From NCBI RefSeq assembly GCF_016598615.1, contig NZ_CP066831.1, positions 6,882,001 through 6,946,000 of the forward strand: a DNA stretch of 64,000 nt, given 5' to 3'. This DNA comes from Streptomyces liliifuscus. Lineage in GTDB: Bacteria > Actinomycetota > Actinomycetes > Streptomycetales > Streptomycetaceae. Below, one piece after another: positions 1-8,009 of this stretch; the stretch's first letter is position 1, and each line of letters starts with the position of its first letter. Made by a program: the position numbers and the translations under genes. The notes under the pieces are model-generated. The model was not told the origin of the DNA. It did not search any database and saw only the letters and a list, made by a program, of their open reading frames with translations.

Positions 1-733
1 CGCCGTGCTGGAGCGCGGCCAGGGTGTTGGAGAGCGCCTGGCCGTACGTGTCGTGGAAGTGCACGCCGATGGAAGCCGTGGCCACGCCCTGTCGGTTGAG
101 CGCGGTGAGGAGAGCCCGCACATGCCCGGGGGTCGCCACGCCGATCGTGTCGCCCAGGCTCAACTCGTCGCAGCCCATGTCGAGGAGGGCCCGGCAGACC
201 CGTACGACCTGGGGGACGGGCACCGGCCCCTCCCACGGATCGCCGAAGCACATCGACAGATAGCCGCGGACATGGGCGTCCTGGTCCTTGGCCCGCCGGA
301 CCACCGGCTCGAACATCGCCAGCGCCTCGTCCACGGTCCGGTTGAGATTGGCCTTGGCGAAGGACTCCGTGGCACTGGCGAAGACCGCGATACGGGTCGC
401 GCCGAGAGCCAGCGCCCGGTCCAGACCCCGTTCGTTCGGTACGAGGACGGGGAGGGCCGTGCCCGAGAGGTCCCCCAGGTCGCGGACGAGGGGGAACAGC
501 TGCTCCGCGTCGGCCAGTTGGGGCACCCACTTCGGGTGGACGAAGCTCGTCGCCTCGATGGTCCCGAGGCCCGCGTCGGCCAGCCGCCGTACGAACTCCG
601 CCTTGGTCTCCGTCGGGACGGTGGCCTTCTCGTTCTGCAGTCCGTCGCGGGCGCCGACCTCGTGGATGCGGACGCGGGCCGGGAGCCCTTCGGCCGGTAC
701 GGGCATGGGCAGCCCGAGTTCGGGGGTGGTCAT
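1..733 (-). CDS. hmgL: Hydroxymethylglutaryl-CoA lyase (C-terminus beyond left edge)
   Basis: Cleaves HMG-CoA to acetyl-CoA and acetoacetate, the last step of leucine degradation, in the cytoplasm. About 244 N-terminal residues are visible. They hold the HMGL-like TIM-barrel start HEVGARDGLQNE (substrate/metal-site Arg and Asp), the stretch ATSFVHPKWVPQLAD, and the metal-binding HFHDTYGQ motif just before the window edge. The family is about 300 residues, so roughly 60 residues, including the catalytic Cys loop, lie outside. The ATG at 733 overlaps the stop of the carboxylase alpha gene by four bases (ATGA), so the two are probably translationally coupled. Order accD1-accA1-hmgL is that of the streptomycete leucine/isovalerate cluster. 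Confidence 0.93.
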   Translation of the reverse strand, partial: MTTPELGLPMPVPAEGLPARVRIHEVGARDGLQNEKATVPTETKAEFVRRLADAGLGTIEATSFVHPKWVPQLADAEQLFPLVRDLGDLSGTALPVLVPNERGLDRALALGATRIAVFASATESFAKANLNRTVDEALAMFEPVVRRAKDQDAHVRGYLSMCFGDPWEGPVPVPQVVRVCRALLDMGCDELSLGDTIGVATPGHVRALLTALNRQGVATASIGVHFHDTYGQALSNTLAALQHG

Positions 734-3015
734 GCCTTCTCCTCCTCCTGCGCTTCCTCGCTCGGCGCTACCACGGCCAGGATCTGGTCCATGGCGACCG
801 TCGTGCCCGGGGTGACGTCCAGCTCCGTGACGGTGCCGGCGTGCGGGGCGGAGATGACGTGCTCCATCTTCATCGCCTCCACCACCAACAGGCTCTGCCC
901 GGCGGTCACTTCGTCCCCGACGGCCACCTTCACGACGGTCACCGTGCCGGGCATGGGGGCGGTGAGGGAGTCCGCGCCTGCGTGGGCCGCGCCGGTGAGG
1001 GAGGCGGCGACGGGGTCGTGGTCCAGCAGATTCCAGACGTCACCGTCGCGGCCGAGCCAGGTGGAGGTGTGGTGGAAGGTGTGGGTCCGGCCGGCGAGGT
1101 GGAGGGTGACGGTGGAGGGCTGAGAAAAGCGGTTCTCTTCCCCAGGCCCACCCCTTCCCGAAACCGGGGGCAAGCCCCCGGGCCCCCAGGAGATGGCGGC
1201 TGCGCCACCAGGCTCGGGGAAGGATTGGGCTGCGCCACCAGGCTCGGGGACCGGTTCGGCTGCGCCGTCGGGCCCGCTGTGGTGCCGGGCTACGCCCTCG
1301 GCGCCCCCGAGCGATTCGGCTGCGCCGTCAACGCCGTCGAGCCGGAACTCCGCGCCCTCCGCCGTGCCCCGCACGCGGACGGTCACGGGATCGTGGCCGG
1401 GCACGCGGAGATGGTGCACGGTCCAGGCGGGCTCGCCACCGAGTCGCCACCCACTGGGCACGGAGAACGGATCGACCCATGCGGACCCATTCAGCCCGCT
1501 CCCACCCAGCCCGTCCGGCGTTTGAGGACGAGGCCGTTCAGGCCGATTGGCGGGGGCCTGGGGGCGCAGCCCCCAGCTTCGGGAAGGGGTGGGGCCGGGG
1601 AAGAGCGCCGCCTGTCGCAGCAACCCACCCACCACATACACCTCCGGCGGAACCCCGGTCGAGACCAGCCCCTCGACCTCCCGCTCAACCAACCCCGTGT
1701 CCAACTCACCGGCAACAACCGCAGGATGGCCCAGCAACCTCCGGAGGAACCCCGCGTTCGTCTGCACCCCGAGCGTCACCGTCTCCGCCAACGCCCCCCG
1801 AAGCCGCCGCAGCGCGGTCGCCCGGTCCGGCCCGTACGCGATCACCTTGGACAGCATCGGGTCGTACAACGACCCGACCTCCGTGCCCTCGGACAGCCCA
1901 GAGTCCGTACGGACCCCGTCACCCTGGGGCTCGTGCAGCCGCAGGACCGTACCGCCGGACGGCAGGAAGCCCCGCGCCGGATCCTCCGCGCAGATCCGGG
2001 CCTCGACGGCATGCCCGGTGAGCGTGATGTCCTCCTGGGCGAAGCCGAGCCGCTCGCCCGCCGCCACCCGCAGCTGCCACTCCACCAGATCGATCCCGGT
2101 GATCATCTCGGTCACCGGATGCTCGACCTGGAGACGCGTGTTCATCTCCATGAAGTAGTACGAGGACGGGTCGACGCCCGGCACGATGAACTCGACCGTG
2201 CCCGCGCCGGAGTACCCGCAGGAGCGGGCCGCCTGGACCGCCGCCTCGCCCATCGCGGCACGGGTCCTCTCGTCGAGGAGCACGCTCGGCGCCTCCTCGA
2301 TGATCTTCTGGTGCCGGCGCTGGAGGGAACACTCGCGCTCGCCGAGATGTACGACGTTCCCGTGGCCGTCCGCGAGCACCTGGATCTCGATGTGCCGCGG
2401 GCGGTCGACCCACCGCTCGACGAGGAGCGTGTCGTCGCCGAAGGAGGCCCGCGCCTCCCGCCGCGCGGCGGCGATCTCGTCCGCCAGCAGGGAGGCGTCC
2501 CGCACGAGCCGCATGCCCTTGCCGCCACCGCCCGCCGACGGCTTCAGCAGCACGGGCATCCCGATCTCCCGGGAGGCCTCGGCCAGTTCGGCATCGGACA
2601 GCCCACTGCCCGAGGACCCCGGCACCACCGGAACCCCCGCCGCCTTCACCGTCTCCTTGGCACGGATCTTGTCGCCCATGAGCGAGATGGCGTCGGCGGG
2701 AGGCCCGATGAAGACGAGCCCCGCGTCGGCGCACGCCCGCGCGAAGTCGGCGTTCTCCGCCAGGAATCCATACCCGGGGTGCACAGCCTGAGCGCCCGTC
2801 CTCGCCGCCGCCTCCAGCAGCCGTTCCGCCGACAGATAGCTCTCGGCGGCCGGCGCAGGACCGATCCGGACCGCTGTGTCCGCCTCGCGCACGTGCCGCG
2901 CGTCGGCGTCCGCGTCCGAGAAGACGGCCACCGAGCGGACGCCCAGCGACCGGAGCGTACGGATGACCCGTACGGCGATCTCGCCCCGGTTGGCCACGAG
3001 TACCGTGTCGAACAT
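730..3015 (-). CDS. accA1: Acyl-CoA (probably 3-methylcrotonyl-CoA) carboxylase alpha subunit: biotin carboxylase plus BCCP
   Basis: ATP-dependent carboxylation of biotin, then transfer by the beta subunit encoded upstream. 761 residues from ATG 3015, chosen for the GAGGGA site upstream and the MFDTVLVANRGEIA start. The order is biotin carboxylase (about 1-445, with the ATP-grasp motif EMNTRLQVEHP), a long linker, and a C-terminal biotinyl domain with EAMKMEH (Lys716). It is about 100 residues longer than usual alpha subunits of this type. The excess lies in the linker, roughly residues 466-507 and 557-629, which is Pro/Gly/Ala-rich and is encoded by DNA resembling intergenic streptomycete repeats plus a 30-bp tandem repeat. 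Placement between accD1 and hmgL points to 3-methylcrotonyl-CoA, though acetyl/propionyl-CoA cannot be excluded. Confidence 0.92.
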   Translation of the reverse strand: MFDTVLVANRGEIAVRVIRTLRSLGVRSVAVFSDADADARHVREADTAVRIGPAPAAESYLSAERLLEAAARTGAQAVHPGYGFLAENADFARACADAGLVFIGPPADAISLMGDKIRAKETVKAAGVPVVPGSSGSGLSDAELAEASREIGMPVLLKPSAGGGGKGMRLVRDASLLADEIAAARREARASFGDDTLLVERWVDRPRHIEIQVLADGHGNVVHLGERECSLQRRHQKIIEEAPSVLLDERTRAAMGEAAVQAARSCGYSGAGTVEFIVPGVDPSSYYFMEMNTRLQVEHPVTEMITGIDLVEWQLRVAAGERLGFAQEDITLTGHAVEARICAEDPARGFLPSGGTVLRLHEPQGDGVRTDSGLSEGTEVGSLYDPMLSKVIAYGPDRATALRRLRGALAETVTLGVQTNAGFLRRLLGHPAVVAGELDTGLVEREVEGLVSTGVPPEVYVVGGLLRQAALFPGPTPSRSWGLRPQAPANRPERPRPQTPDGLGGSGLNGSAWVDPFSVPSGWRLGGEPAWTVHHLRVPGHDPVTVRVRGTAEGAEFRLDGVDGAAESLGGAEGVARHHSGPDGAAEPVPEPGGAAQSFPEPGGAAAISWGPGGLPPVSGRGGPGEENRFSQPSTVTLHLAGRTHTFHHTSTWLGRDGDVWNLLDHDPVAASLTGAAHAGADSLTAPMPGTVTVVKVAVGDEVTAGQSLLVVEAMKMEHVISAPHAGTVTELDVTPGTTVAMDQILAVVAPSEEAQEEEKA
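1127..1257. repeat. Dispersed-repeat-like palindrome and 30-bp tandem repeat inside the accA1 linker
   Basis: From 1127 to 1190 the sequence is an inverted-orientation relative of the repeat at 1510-1615. Both share the CCCACCCCTTCCCGAA edge and a C/G palindrome. It is followed by two units of 30-bp period starting at 1198 and 1228; their first 23 bases are identical. Weaker relatives start near 1258 and 1315. On the coding strand the tandem unit gives a decapeptide of the type PEPGGAAQSF. All of it stays in frame. Confidence 0.7.
1510..1615. repeat. Streptomycete intergenic repeat inserted in frame in accA1
   Basis: The block has the look of a common streptomycete intergenic element: CCGTCCGGCGTTTGAGGACG, then a G-rich stem CTGGGGGCGCAGCCCCCAG, then a GGGAAGGGGTGGGG edge. 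Here it lies inside the coding sequence of the carboxylase alpha subunit and reads through without a stop, between the biotin carboxylase core and the rest of the linker. The comparison with other genomes is from memory. Confidence 0.65.
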
Positions 3016-3043
3016 CGTCGTCCGTTCCCTCACGTCCGTCCCC

Positions 3044-4660
3044 TCACATCCGGAAGACGCCGAACTGGGGGTCACCCAGCGGGGCGTTCGCGCAGGTCGT
3101 CAGAGCAAGTCCCAGCACCTGGCGGGTCTCCATCGGGTCGATCACACCGTCGTCCCAGAGCCGGGCCGTGGCGTAGTAGGCGTTGCCCTGGTGCTCGTAC
3201 TGGGCGCGGATCGGAGCCTTGAACTCCTCCTCCGCCTCCGCCGGCCAGGACTCGCCGCGGCCCTCCAGCTGGTCGCGCTTGACGGTCGCGAGGACCGACG
3301 CGGCCTGCTCGCCGCCCATGACCGAGATCTTGGCGTTCGGCCACATCCACAGGAAGCGCGGGGAGTACGCCCGGCCGCACATCGAGTAGTTGCCCGCGCC
3401 GTACGACCCGCCGACCACGACCGTCAGCTTCGGCACGCGTGTGCAGGCCACCGCGGTCACCATCTTGGCGCCGTGCTTGGCGATGCCCCCGGCCTCGTAC
3501 TGACGGCCCACCATGAAGCCCGAGATGTTCTGCAGGAAGACCAGCGGGATGCCGCGCTGGTCGCACAGCTCGATGAAGTGGGCGCCCTTCTGGGCGGACT
3601 CGGAGAACAGGATGCCGTTGTTGGCGACGATGCCGACCGGGTGGCCGTGGATCCGGGCGAAGCCGGTGACGAGCGTCTGCCCGAACTCCGCCTTGAACTC
3701 GGCGAAGCGCGAGCCGTCGACCACACGCGCGATGACCTCGCGCACGTCATAGGGGGTGCGGGAGTCCACCGGCACCGCGCCGTACAGCCCGGCCGGGTCC
3801 ACCTTCGGCTCGATGGCCTGGGTGACCGACCAGGGGAGGGGCCCGCGGTCGGGGAGCGTGGAGACGATGGTCCGTACGATCCGCAGCGCGTGCGCGTCGT
3901 CCTCCGCGAGGTGGTCCGTGACTCCGGAGACCCGGGAGTGGACCTCGCCGCCGCCCAGCTCCTCCGCCGTGACGACCTCGCCGGTGGCGGCCTTCACCAG
4001 GGGCGGGCCGCCGAGGAAGATCGTGCCCTGGTTCCGCACGATCACGGCCTCGTCGCTCATCGCCGGGACGTACGCCCCGCCGGCCGTGCACGAGCCGAGG
4101 ACGGCCGCGATCTGGGGGATTCCGGCGCCCGACATCCGGGCCTGGTTGTAGAAGATCCGCCCGAAGTGCTCGCGGTCGGGGAAGACCTCGTCCTGCATGG
4201 GGAGGAAGGCGCCGCCCGAGTCCACCAGGTACACACAGGGGAGGCGGTTCTCCAGGGCCACCTCTTGCGCGCGCAGGTGCTTCTTCACCGTCATCGGGTA
4301 GTACGTGCCGCCCTTGACCGTGGCGTCGTTGGCGATCACCACGCACTCGCGGCCGCTCACCCGGCCGATCCCGGCGATGACGCCCGCGGCCGGGGCCTGC
4401 CCCTCGTACAGCCCGTCGGCCGCCAGTGGAGCCAGCTCCAGGAAGGGCGAGCCGGGATCGAGGAGCGTGTCCACGCGGTCGCGCGGCAGCAGCTTGCCGC
4501 GGGCGGTGTGCCGGGCGCGGGCCCGCTCACCGCCGCCGAGACGGGCCGCGGCCAGCTTGCGCCGCAGCTCGTCGACGAGCGTGCGGTGCGCCTCCTCGTT
4601 GGCCCGCCAGGCCTCCGCCGCGGGGTCCACCGCGGTCGTCAGCTCCGGTGCCTCGTGCAT
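3044..4660 (-). CDS. accD1: Acyl-CoA carboxylase beta subunit (carboxyltransferase), probably 3-methylcrotonyl-CoA
   Basis: Moves the carboxyl group from biotin on the alpha subunit to the acyl-CoA. 538 residues, the usual length for MccB-type carboxyltransferases. The two crotonase-fold halves are visible, with the glycine-rich oxyanion-hole stretches GSCTAGGAYVPAMSDE (about residues 188-203) and GGSYGAGNYSMCGRAYSPRF (about 417-436). The ATG at 4660 has a GAGGGG site about seven bases upstream. It is the first gene of a leftward operon accD1-accA1-hmgL, divergent from the TetR gene, with two matching palindromes in the shared control region. Confidence 0.94.
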   Translation of the reverse strand: MHEAPELTTAVDPAAEAWRANEEAHRTLVDELRRKLAAARLGGGERARARHTARGKLLPRDRVDTLLDPGSPFLELAPLAADGLYEGQAPAAGVIAGIGRVSGRECVVIANDATVKGGTYYPMTVKKHLRAQEVALENRLPCVYLVDSGGAFLPMQDEVFPDREHFGRIFYNQARMSGAGIPQIAAVLGSCTAGGAYVPAMSDEAVIVRNQGTIFLGGPPLVKAATGEVVTAEELGGGEVHSRVSGVTDHLAEDDAHALRIVRTIVSTLPDRGPLPWSVTQAIEPKVDPAGLYGAVPVDSRTPYDVREVIARVVDGSRFAEFKAEFGQTLVTGFARIHGHPVGIVANNGILFSESAQKGAHFIELCDQRGIPLVFLQNISGFMVGRQYEAGGIAKHGAKMVTAVACTRVPKLTVVVGGSYGAGNYSMCGRAYSPRFLWMWPNAKISVMGGEQAASVLATVKRDQLEGRGESWPAEAEEEFKAPIRAQYEHQGNAYYATARLWDDGVIDPMETRQVLGLALTTCANAPLGDPQFGVFRM

Positions 4661-4702
4661 TCTGCGGTCCCCTCACCCGGTGGTCACCGGTCCATGAACC
4701 AA

Positions 4703-4747
4703 GTTAATGAGCGTTAACGCGTTTCCTTCAGGTTAACGAGCGCTAAC
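4703..4747. promoter_or_regulatory. Two AccR-type operators between accD1 and the tetR gene
   Basis: Two 16-bp palindromes, GTTAATGAGCGTTAAC at 4703-4718 and GTTAACGAGCGCTAAC at 4732-4747, lie 29 bp apart centre to centre. The first fits GTTAA-N6-TTAAC exactly, which I recall as the consensus for the TetR-family regulator AccR of Streptomyces avermitilis. The second differs at one position of the right arm. They sit where they could control both divergent transcripts. Confidence 0.8.
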
Positions 4748-4769
4748 CTCCCTGTCTAGAATTGCGTCC

Positions 4770-5360
4770 ATGGCCACGAGAACCGACGCCCCGACCCGTC
4801 GCGAGCAGATCCTCAAGGAGGCCGCGCGGCTCTTCGCCGAGCGCGGCTTCCACGGTGTCGGGGTCGACGAGATAGGGGCGGCGGTCGGCATCAGCGGCCC
4901 CGGCCTGTACCGGCACTTCCCCGGCAAGGACGCGATGCTCGCCGAACTGCTGGTGGGGATCAGCGGGCAGCTGCTGACCGGCGGCAAGCGCCGTCTGGCG
5001 GAGTCCGACGGGAATCCCGAGGCGCTCCTCGACTCGCTCATCGAGGGGCACATCGACTTCGCGCTGGACGACCGCCCCTTGATCACCCTGCACGACCGTG
5101 AGCTGGACCGCCTCCGGGACAGTGACCGCAAGCTGGTGCGGCAGCTGCAGCGGCAGTACGTCGAGCTGTGGGTGGAGGTGGTCCGGGAGGTCTACCCGGG
5201 GCTGGCCGAACCGGCGGCCCGCTCGGCGGTGCACTCGGTGTTCGGACTGCTCAACTCCACCCCGCACCTGGGCCGCCCCGGCGCACTCCCGGGCCGCGCG
5301 GGTACCTCCGAGCTGCTGCACCGGATGGCGAAGGGGGCCTTCGCTGCCGCGGCGGCGTGA
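4770..5360 (+). CDS. accR: TetR-family repressor of acyl-CoA catabolism (AccR-like)
   Basis: 196 residues, a normal TetR length. The N-terminal helix-turn-helix covers about residues 8-55, with the typical AARLFAERGFHGVGVDEIG and GPGLYRHFPGKDAML stretches; the rest is a variable helical ligand domain. It is divergent from accD1 and is followed by an acyl-CoA dehydrogenase gene, with palindromes of one type at 4703-4747 and a related motif over its own stop codon. The inferred role is repression of the carboxylase/HMG-CoA lyase operon and perhaps the dehydrogenase, relieved by a short-chain acyl-CoA. The name AccR is from synteny and operator match, not from a sequence comparison. Confidence 0.85.
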   Translation: MATRTDAPTRREQILKEAARLFAERGFHGVGVDEIGAAVGISGPGLYRHFPGKDAMLAELLVGISGQLLTGGKRRLAESDGNPEALLDSLIEGHIDFALDDRPLITLHDRELDRLRDSDRKLVRQLQRQYVELWVEVVREVYPGLAEPAARSAVHSVFGLLNSTPHLGRPGALPGRAGTSELLHRMAKGAFAAAAA

Positions 5361-5432
5361 CGAGCGTTACGCGGGTGCTCCTCTGGACGCTGCTGCCTAC
5401 TCGCCGGTACGGTGAATGAGCAAGCGCTTAGC
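5358..5432 (+). promoter_or_regulatory. Control region before the acyl-CoA dehydrogenase with operator-like motifs
   Basis: TGACGAGCGTTACG at 5358-5371 shares the ACGAGCGTTA core of the upstream palindromes and overlaps the tetR stop codon. A second motif, GAATGAGCAAGCGCTTAG at about 5413-5430, carries the AATGAGC half and the perfect palindrome AAGCGCTT. Both are plausible weaker sites for the same TetR protein. Confidence 0.4.
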
Positions 5433-5524
5433 CAAGGGACCGCAACCATTGATTGAGGAACCCCCACGGCGAGCAACCACATCCGCGAGAGCGGCGCCGG
5501 CTTAGGCGCAGAGAGGGGCCGGCG

Positions 5525-6682
5525 GTGCGCCGTACGGTGTTCAACGAGGATCACGAGGCGTTCCGGGAGACCCTCCGGGCCTTCATCGAGGCCGAGGTCG
5601 TTCCGGTCTACGACGAGTGGTTCGCGGCCGGCCAGGCGCCGCGCGACTTCTACTACAAGCTCGCCGAGCTGGGCGTCTTCGGCATCCGCGTGGACGAGGA
5701 GTTCGGCGGCGCCGGCATCGACTCGTACAAGTTCGAGGCCGTGATGTACGAGGAGACCGCCCGCGCGGGTGTCTCCTTCGGCGGCTCCGGTGTGCACGTG
5801 CTGCTCGGCCTGCCCTACATCAAGGCGCTCGCCACCGACGAGCAGAAGAAGCGCTTCCTGCCGAAGTTCGTCTCCGGCGAGGAGATGTGGGCGCTGGCGA
5901 TGACCGAGCCGGGCACCGGCTCCGACCTCGCGGGCATGAAGACCACCGCGAAGCTCTCCGAGGACGGCTCGCACTACGTCCTCAACGGCGCCAAGACCTT
6001 CATCACCGGTGGCGTGCACGCCGACCGCGTGATCGTCTGCGCCCGCACCTCCGCGCCCACGGCCGAGGACCGCCGCTTCGGCATCTCCCTCTTCGCCGTC
6101 GACACCAAGGCCGAGGGCTACTCGGTGGGCCGCAAGCTCGACAAGCTCGGGCTGAAGACCTCCGACACCGCCGAGCTGGCGTTCGTCGACGTGAAGGTGC
6201 CCGTCGAGGACCTCCTCGGCGAGGAGAACAAGGGCTTCTACTACCTCGGCGGCAACCTGCCCTCCGAGCGCTGGGGCATCGCCTTCGGCGCGTACGCGCA
6301 GGCCGCGGCGGCCGTGCGGTTCGCCAAGGAGTACGTGCTGGAGCGCACGGTCTTCGGCAAGCCGGTCTCGCACTTCCAGAACACCAAGTTCGAACTGGCC
6401 GCCTGCCAGGCCGAGGTGGACGCCGCCCAGGCGGTCGCCGACCGGTCCCTGGAAGCCCTCGACGCGGGCGAGCTGTCGCCGGCCGAGGCCGCGTCCGCGA
6501 AGCTGTTCTGCACCGAGGTCGCGCACCGCGTGATCGACCGCTGCCTCCAGCTGCACGGCGGCTACGGCTTCATGAACGAGTACCCGATCGCCCGCCTGTA
6601 CGCGGACAACCGCGTCAACCGCATCTACGGCGGCACCAGCGAGATCATGAAGTCGATCATCGCCAAGGACATGGGCCTGTAG
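5525..6682 (+). CDS. Acyl-CoA dehydrogenase
   Basis: FAD-dependent alpha,beta-dehydrogenation of an acyl-CoA, electrons going to ETF. 385 residues from GTG 5525, chosen because GAGAGGGG lies just upstream and the protein then begins RRTVFNEDHEAFRETLR; the frame is open further upstream but there the codons look non-coding. The N-terminal helical, middle beta (WALAMTEPGTGSDLAGM) and C-terminal helical domains are all present. The C-terminal signature YGFMNEYPIARLYADNR followed by RIYGGTSEIMKSIIAKDMGL is intact. Context suggests isovaleryl-CoA or another short branched substrate. Confidence 0.92.
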   Translation: MRRTVFNEDHEAFRETLRAFIEAEVVPVYDEWFAAGQAPRDFYYKLAELGVFGIRVDEEFGGAGIDSYKFEAVMYEETARAGVSFGGSGVHVLLGLPYIKALATDEQKKRFLPKFVSGEEMWALAMTEPGTGSDLAGMKTTAKLSEDGSHYVLNGAKTFITGGVHADRVIVCARTSAPTAEDRRFGISLFAVDTKAEGYSVGRKLDKLGLKTSDTAELAFVDVKVPVEDLLGEENKGFYYLGGNLPSERWGIAFGAYAQAAAAVRFAKEYVLERTVFGKPVSHFQNTKFELAACQAEVDAAQAVADRSLEALDAGELSPAEAASAKLFCTEVAHRVIDRCLQLHGGYGFMNEYPIARLYADNRVNRIYGGTSEIMKSIIAKDMGL

Positions 6683-6739
6683 GGCCCGGAAGCCGCCCGA
6701 GAAAACATCCGCGAAATCACTGCACGGTACAACTGACAC

Positions 6740-7612
6740 ATGAGTCAGGCACTTGAGGCCCTGCTCGATCTGCTCGACCTGGAGCAGATCGAGCAGGACA
6801 TTTTCCGCGGCCAGTCCCGGTTCGCCGTCGTCCCCCGCGTCTTCGGCGGGCAGGTCGCGGCGCAGGCGCTGGTCGCTGCGGGGCGCACGGTCCCCGAGGA
6901 CCGGTTCGCCCACTCCCTGCACGCGTACTTCCTGCGCGCCGGGGACGCGGGCGCGCCGATCGTCTACACCGTCGACCGGATCCGCGACGGCCGGTCCTTC
7001 ACGACCCGCCGGGTGGTCGCCGTCCAGCACGGGCAGCCGATCTTCCACCTCTCCGCGTCCTTCCAGACGTACGAGGAGGGCATGGAGCACCAGGCCGACA
7101 TGCCGGCCGCGCCCGATCCGGAGACACTGCCGACGGCGGCCGAGCTGCTGCCGCGGTACGCCGACCTGTACCGCGAACAGGGTGTCGTGGAGCGGCTGTT
7201 GGAGGCGCGCGAGGCCGTCGACCTCCGCTATGTCGACGCGCCGCCGTTCGCCAGCGTCGGGGAGGCCCGCGAGCCGCGCTCCCAGGTGTGGTTCCGCGCC
7301 AACGGCAAACTCGCCGACGACCCGCTTCTGCACGTCTGCCTCGCCACGTACGTCTCCGACATGACGCTCCTCGACTCCGTACTCCTCGCCCACGGCCGCG
7401 GCGGCTGGGTCACCGGAGACGTCGTCGGCGCCTCCCTGGACCACGCGATGTGGTTCCACCGCCCCTTCCGCGCCGACGAATGGCTCCTGTACGACCAGGA
7501 GTCCCCTTCAGCCTCCGGCGGCCGGGGCCTCGGCCAGGCCCGCATCTACACCCAGGACGGCCGACTGGCGGTCACGGTGATCCAGGAGGGTGTCGTACGG
7601 GTGCCGCGGTGA
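6740..7612 (+). CDS. tesB: Acyl-CoA thioesterase II
   Basis: Hydrolyses acyl-CoA to free acid and CoA in the cytoplasm. 290 residues, normal for TesB, with a double hot-dog fold: first half about 1-125 (FGGQVAAQALVAAGRTV; SFTTRRVVAVQHGQPIFHLS), second half about 165-290 with the conserved SLDHAMWFHRPFRADEW and the GLGQARIYTQDGRLAV segment that carries the active-site Gln. It follows the dehydrogenase after 57 bases and is probably on the same transcript. It may keep the CoA pool free when acyl-CoAs build up. Confidence 0.93.
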   Translation: MSQALEALLDLLDLEQIEQDIFRGQSRFAVVPRVFGGQVAAQALVAAGRTVPEDRFAHSLHAYFLRAGDAGAPIVYTVDRIRDGRSFTTRRVVAVQHGQPIFHLSASFQTYEEGMEHQADMPAAPDPETLPTAAELLPRYADLYREQGVVERLLEAREAVDLRYVDAPPFASVGEAREPRSQVWFRANGKLADDPLLHVCLATYVSDMTLLDSVLLAHGRGGWVTGDVVGASLDHAMWFHRPFRADEWLLYDQESPSASGGRGLGQARIYTQDGRLAVTVIQEGVVRVPR

Positions 7613-7849
7613 TCCGGATCCGGGGGCGGTGACGAAGGAACAGGCCTCGATCGAGGGCCCTCGCGGGCGGCTGGGGCGTCGAACTGGTCCTCGTCCCCGC
7701 CCCCGTAAACCGTATGGGCGGAACTCGACGGCACCGCATCCACCGGAGCCTGACGCCGTGTGTTCCGGTGGGCCTGGCGCTCTTCCCAAAGAACCACGAG
7801 GCGGAAAGAAACCCCACCAAGCCCCACCCCTCCCGCCCACGGCGCCCGC
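7613..7849. other. Non-coding stretch downstream of tesB
   Basis: No open frame here has streptomycete codon usage or a ribosome site. It probably holds the end of the tesB transcript; I see no clear terminator hairpin. Confidence 0.5.
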
Positions 7850-7865
7850 TCACTCGCGCGAGTGA
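7850..7865. promoter_or_regulatory. 16-bp perfect palindrome upstream of the HTH gene
   Basis: TCACTCGCGCGAGTGA is a perfect palindrome, 145 bases before the ATG at 8010. A possible promoter (TTGGCT and TACGCT elements, about 7899-7914, with a short spacer) follows it. Likely an operator, possibly for the protein encoded downstream. Confidence 0.45.
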
Positions 7866-7945
7866 ACATCACCAACTGGGCTGGCTCCGGGACAGGTTGG
7901 CTGCTCTACGCTCAGCGCGACACAACACAACCGCAGACATGCGAC

Positions 7946-8007
7946 GGCCCCCGCCGGGACGGCAATCCCAGTGCGAGGGCCTGACCACAGAGGAAGCAAC
8001 ACCTTCC
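7946..8007 (+). promoter_or_regulatory. Structured 5' leader with a ribosome-site hairpin
   Basis: Arms GGCCCCCGC (7946-7954) and GCGAGGGCC (7973-7981) pair with one mismatch and enclose a smaller GGGA/TCCC stem. Immediately after, GGAAG (7992-7996), which is part of the only good ribosome-binding sequence (GAGGAAG), can pair with CTTCC (8003-8007) just before the ATG at 8010. The layout suggests control of translation or an attenuator. Confidence 0.5.
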
Positions 8008-8009
8008 CA

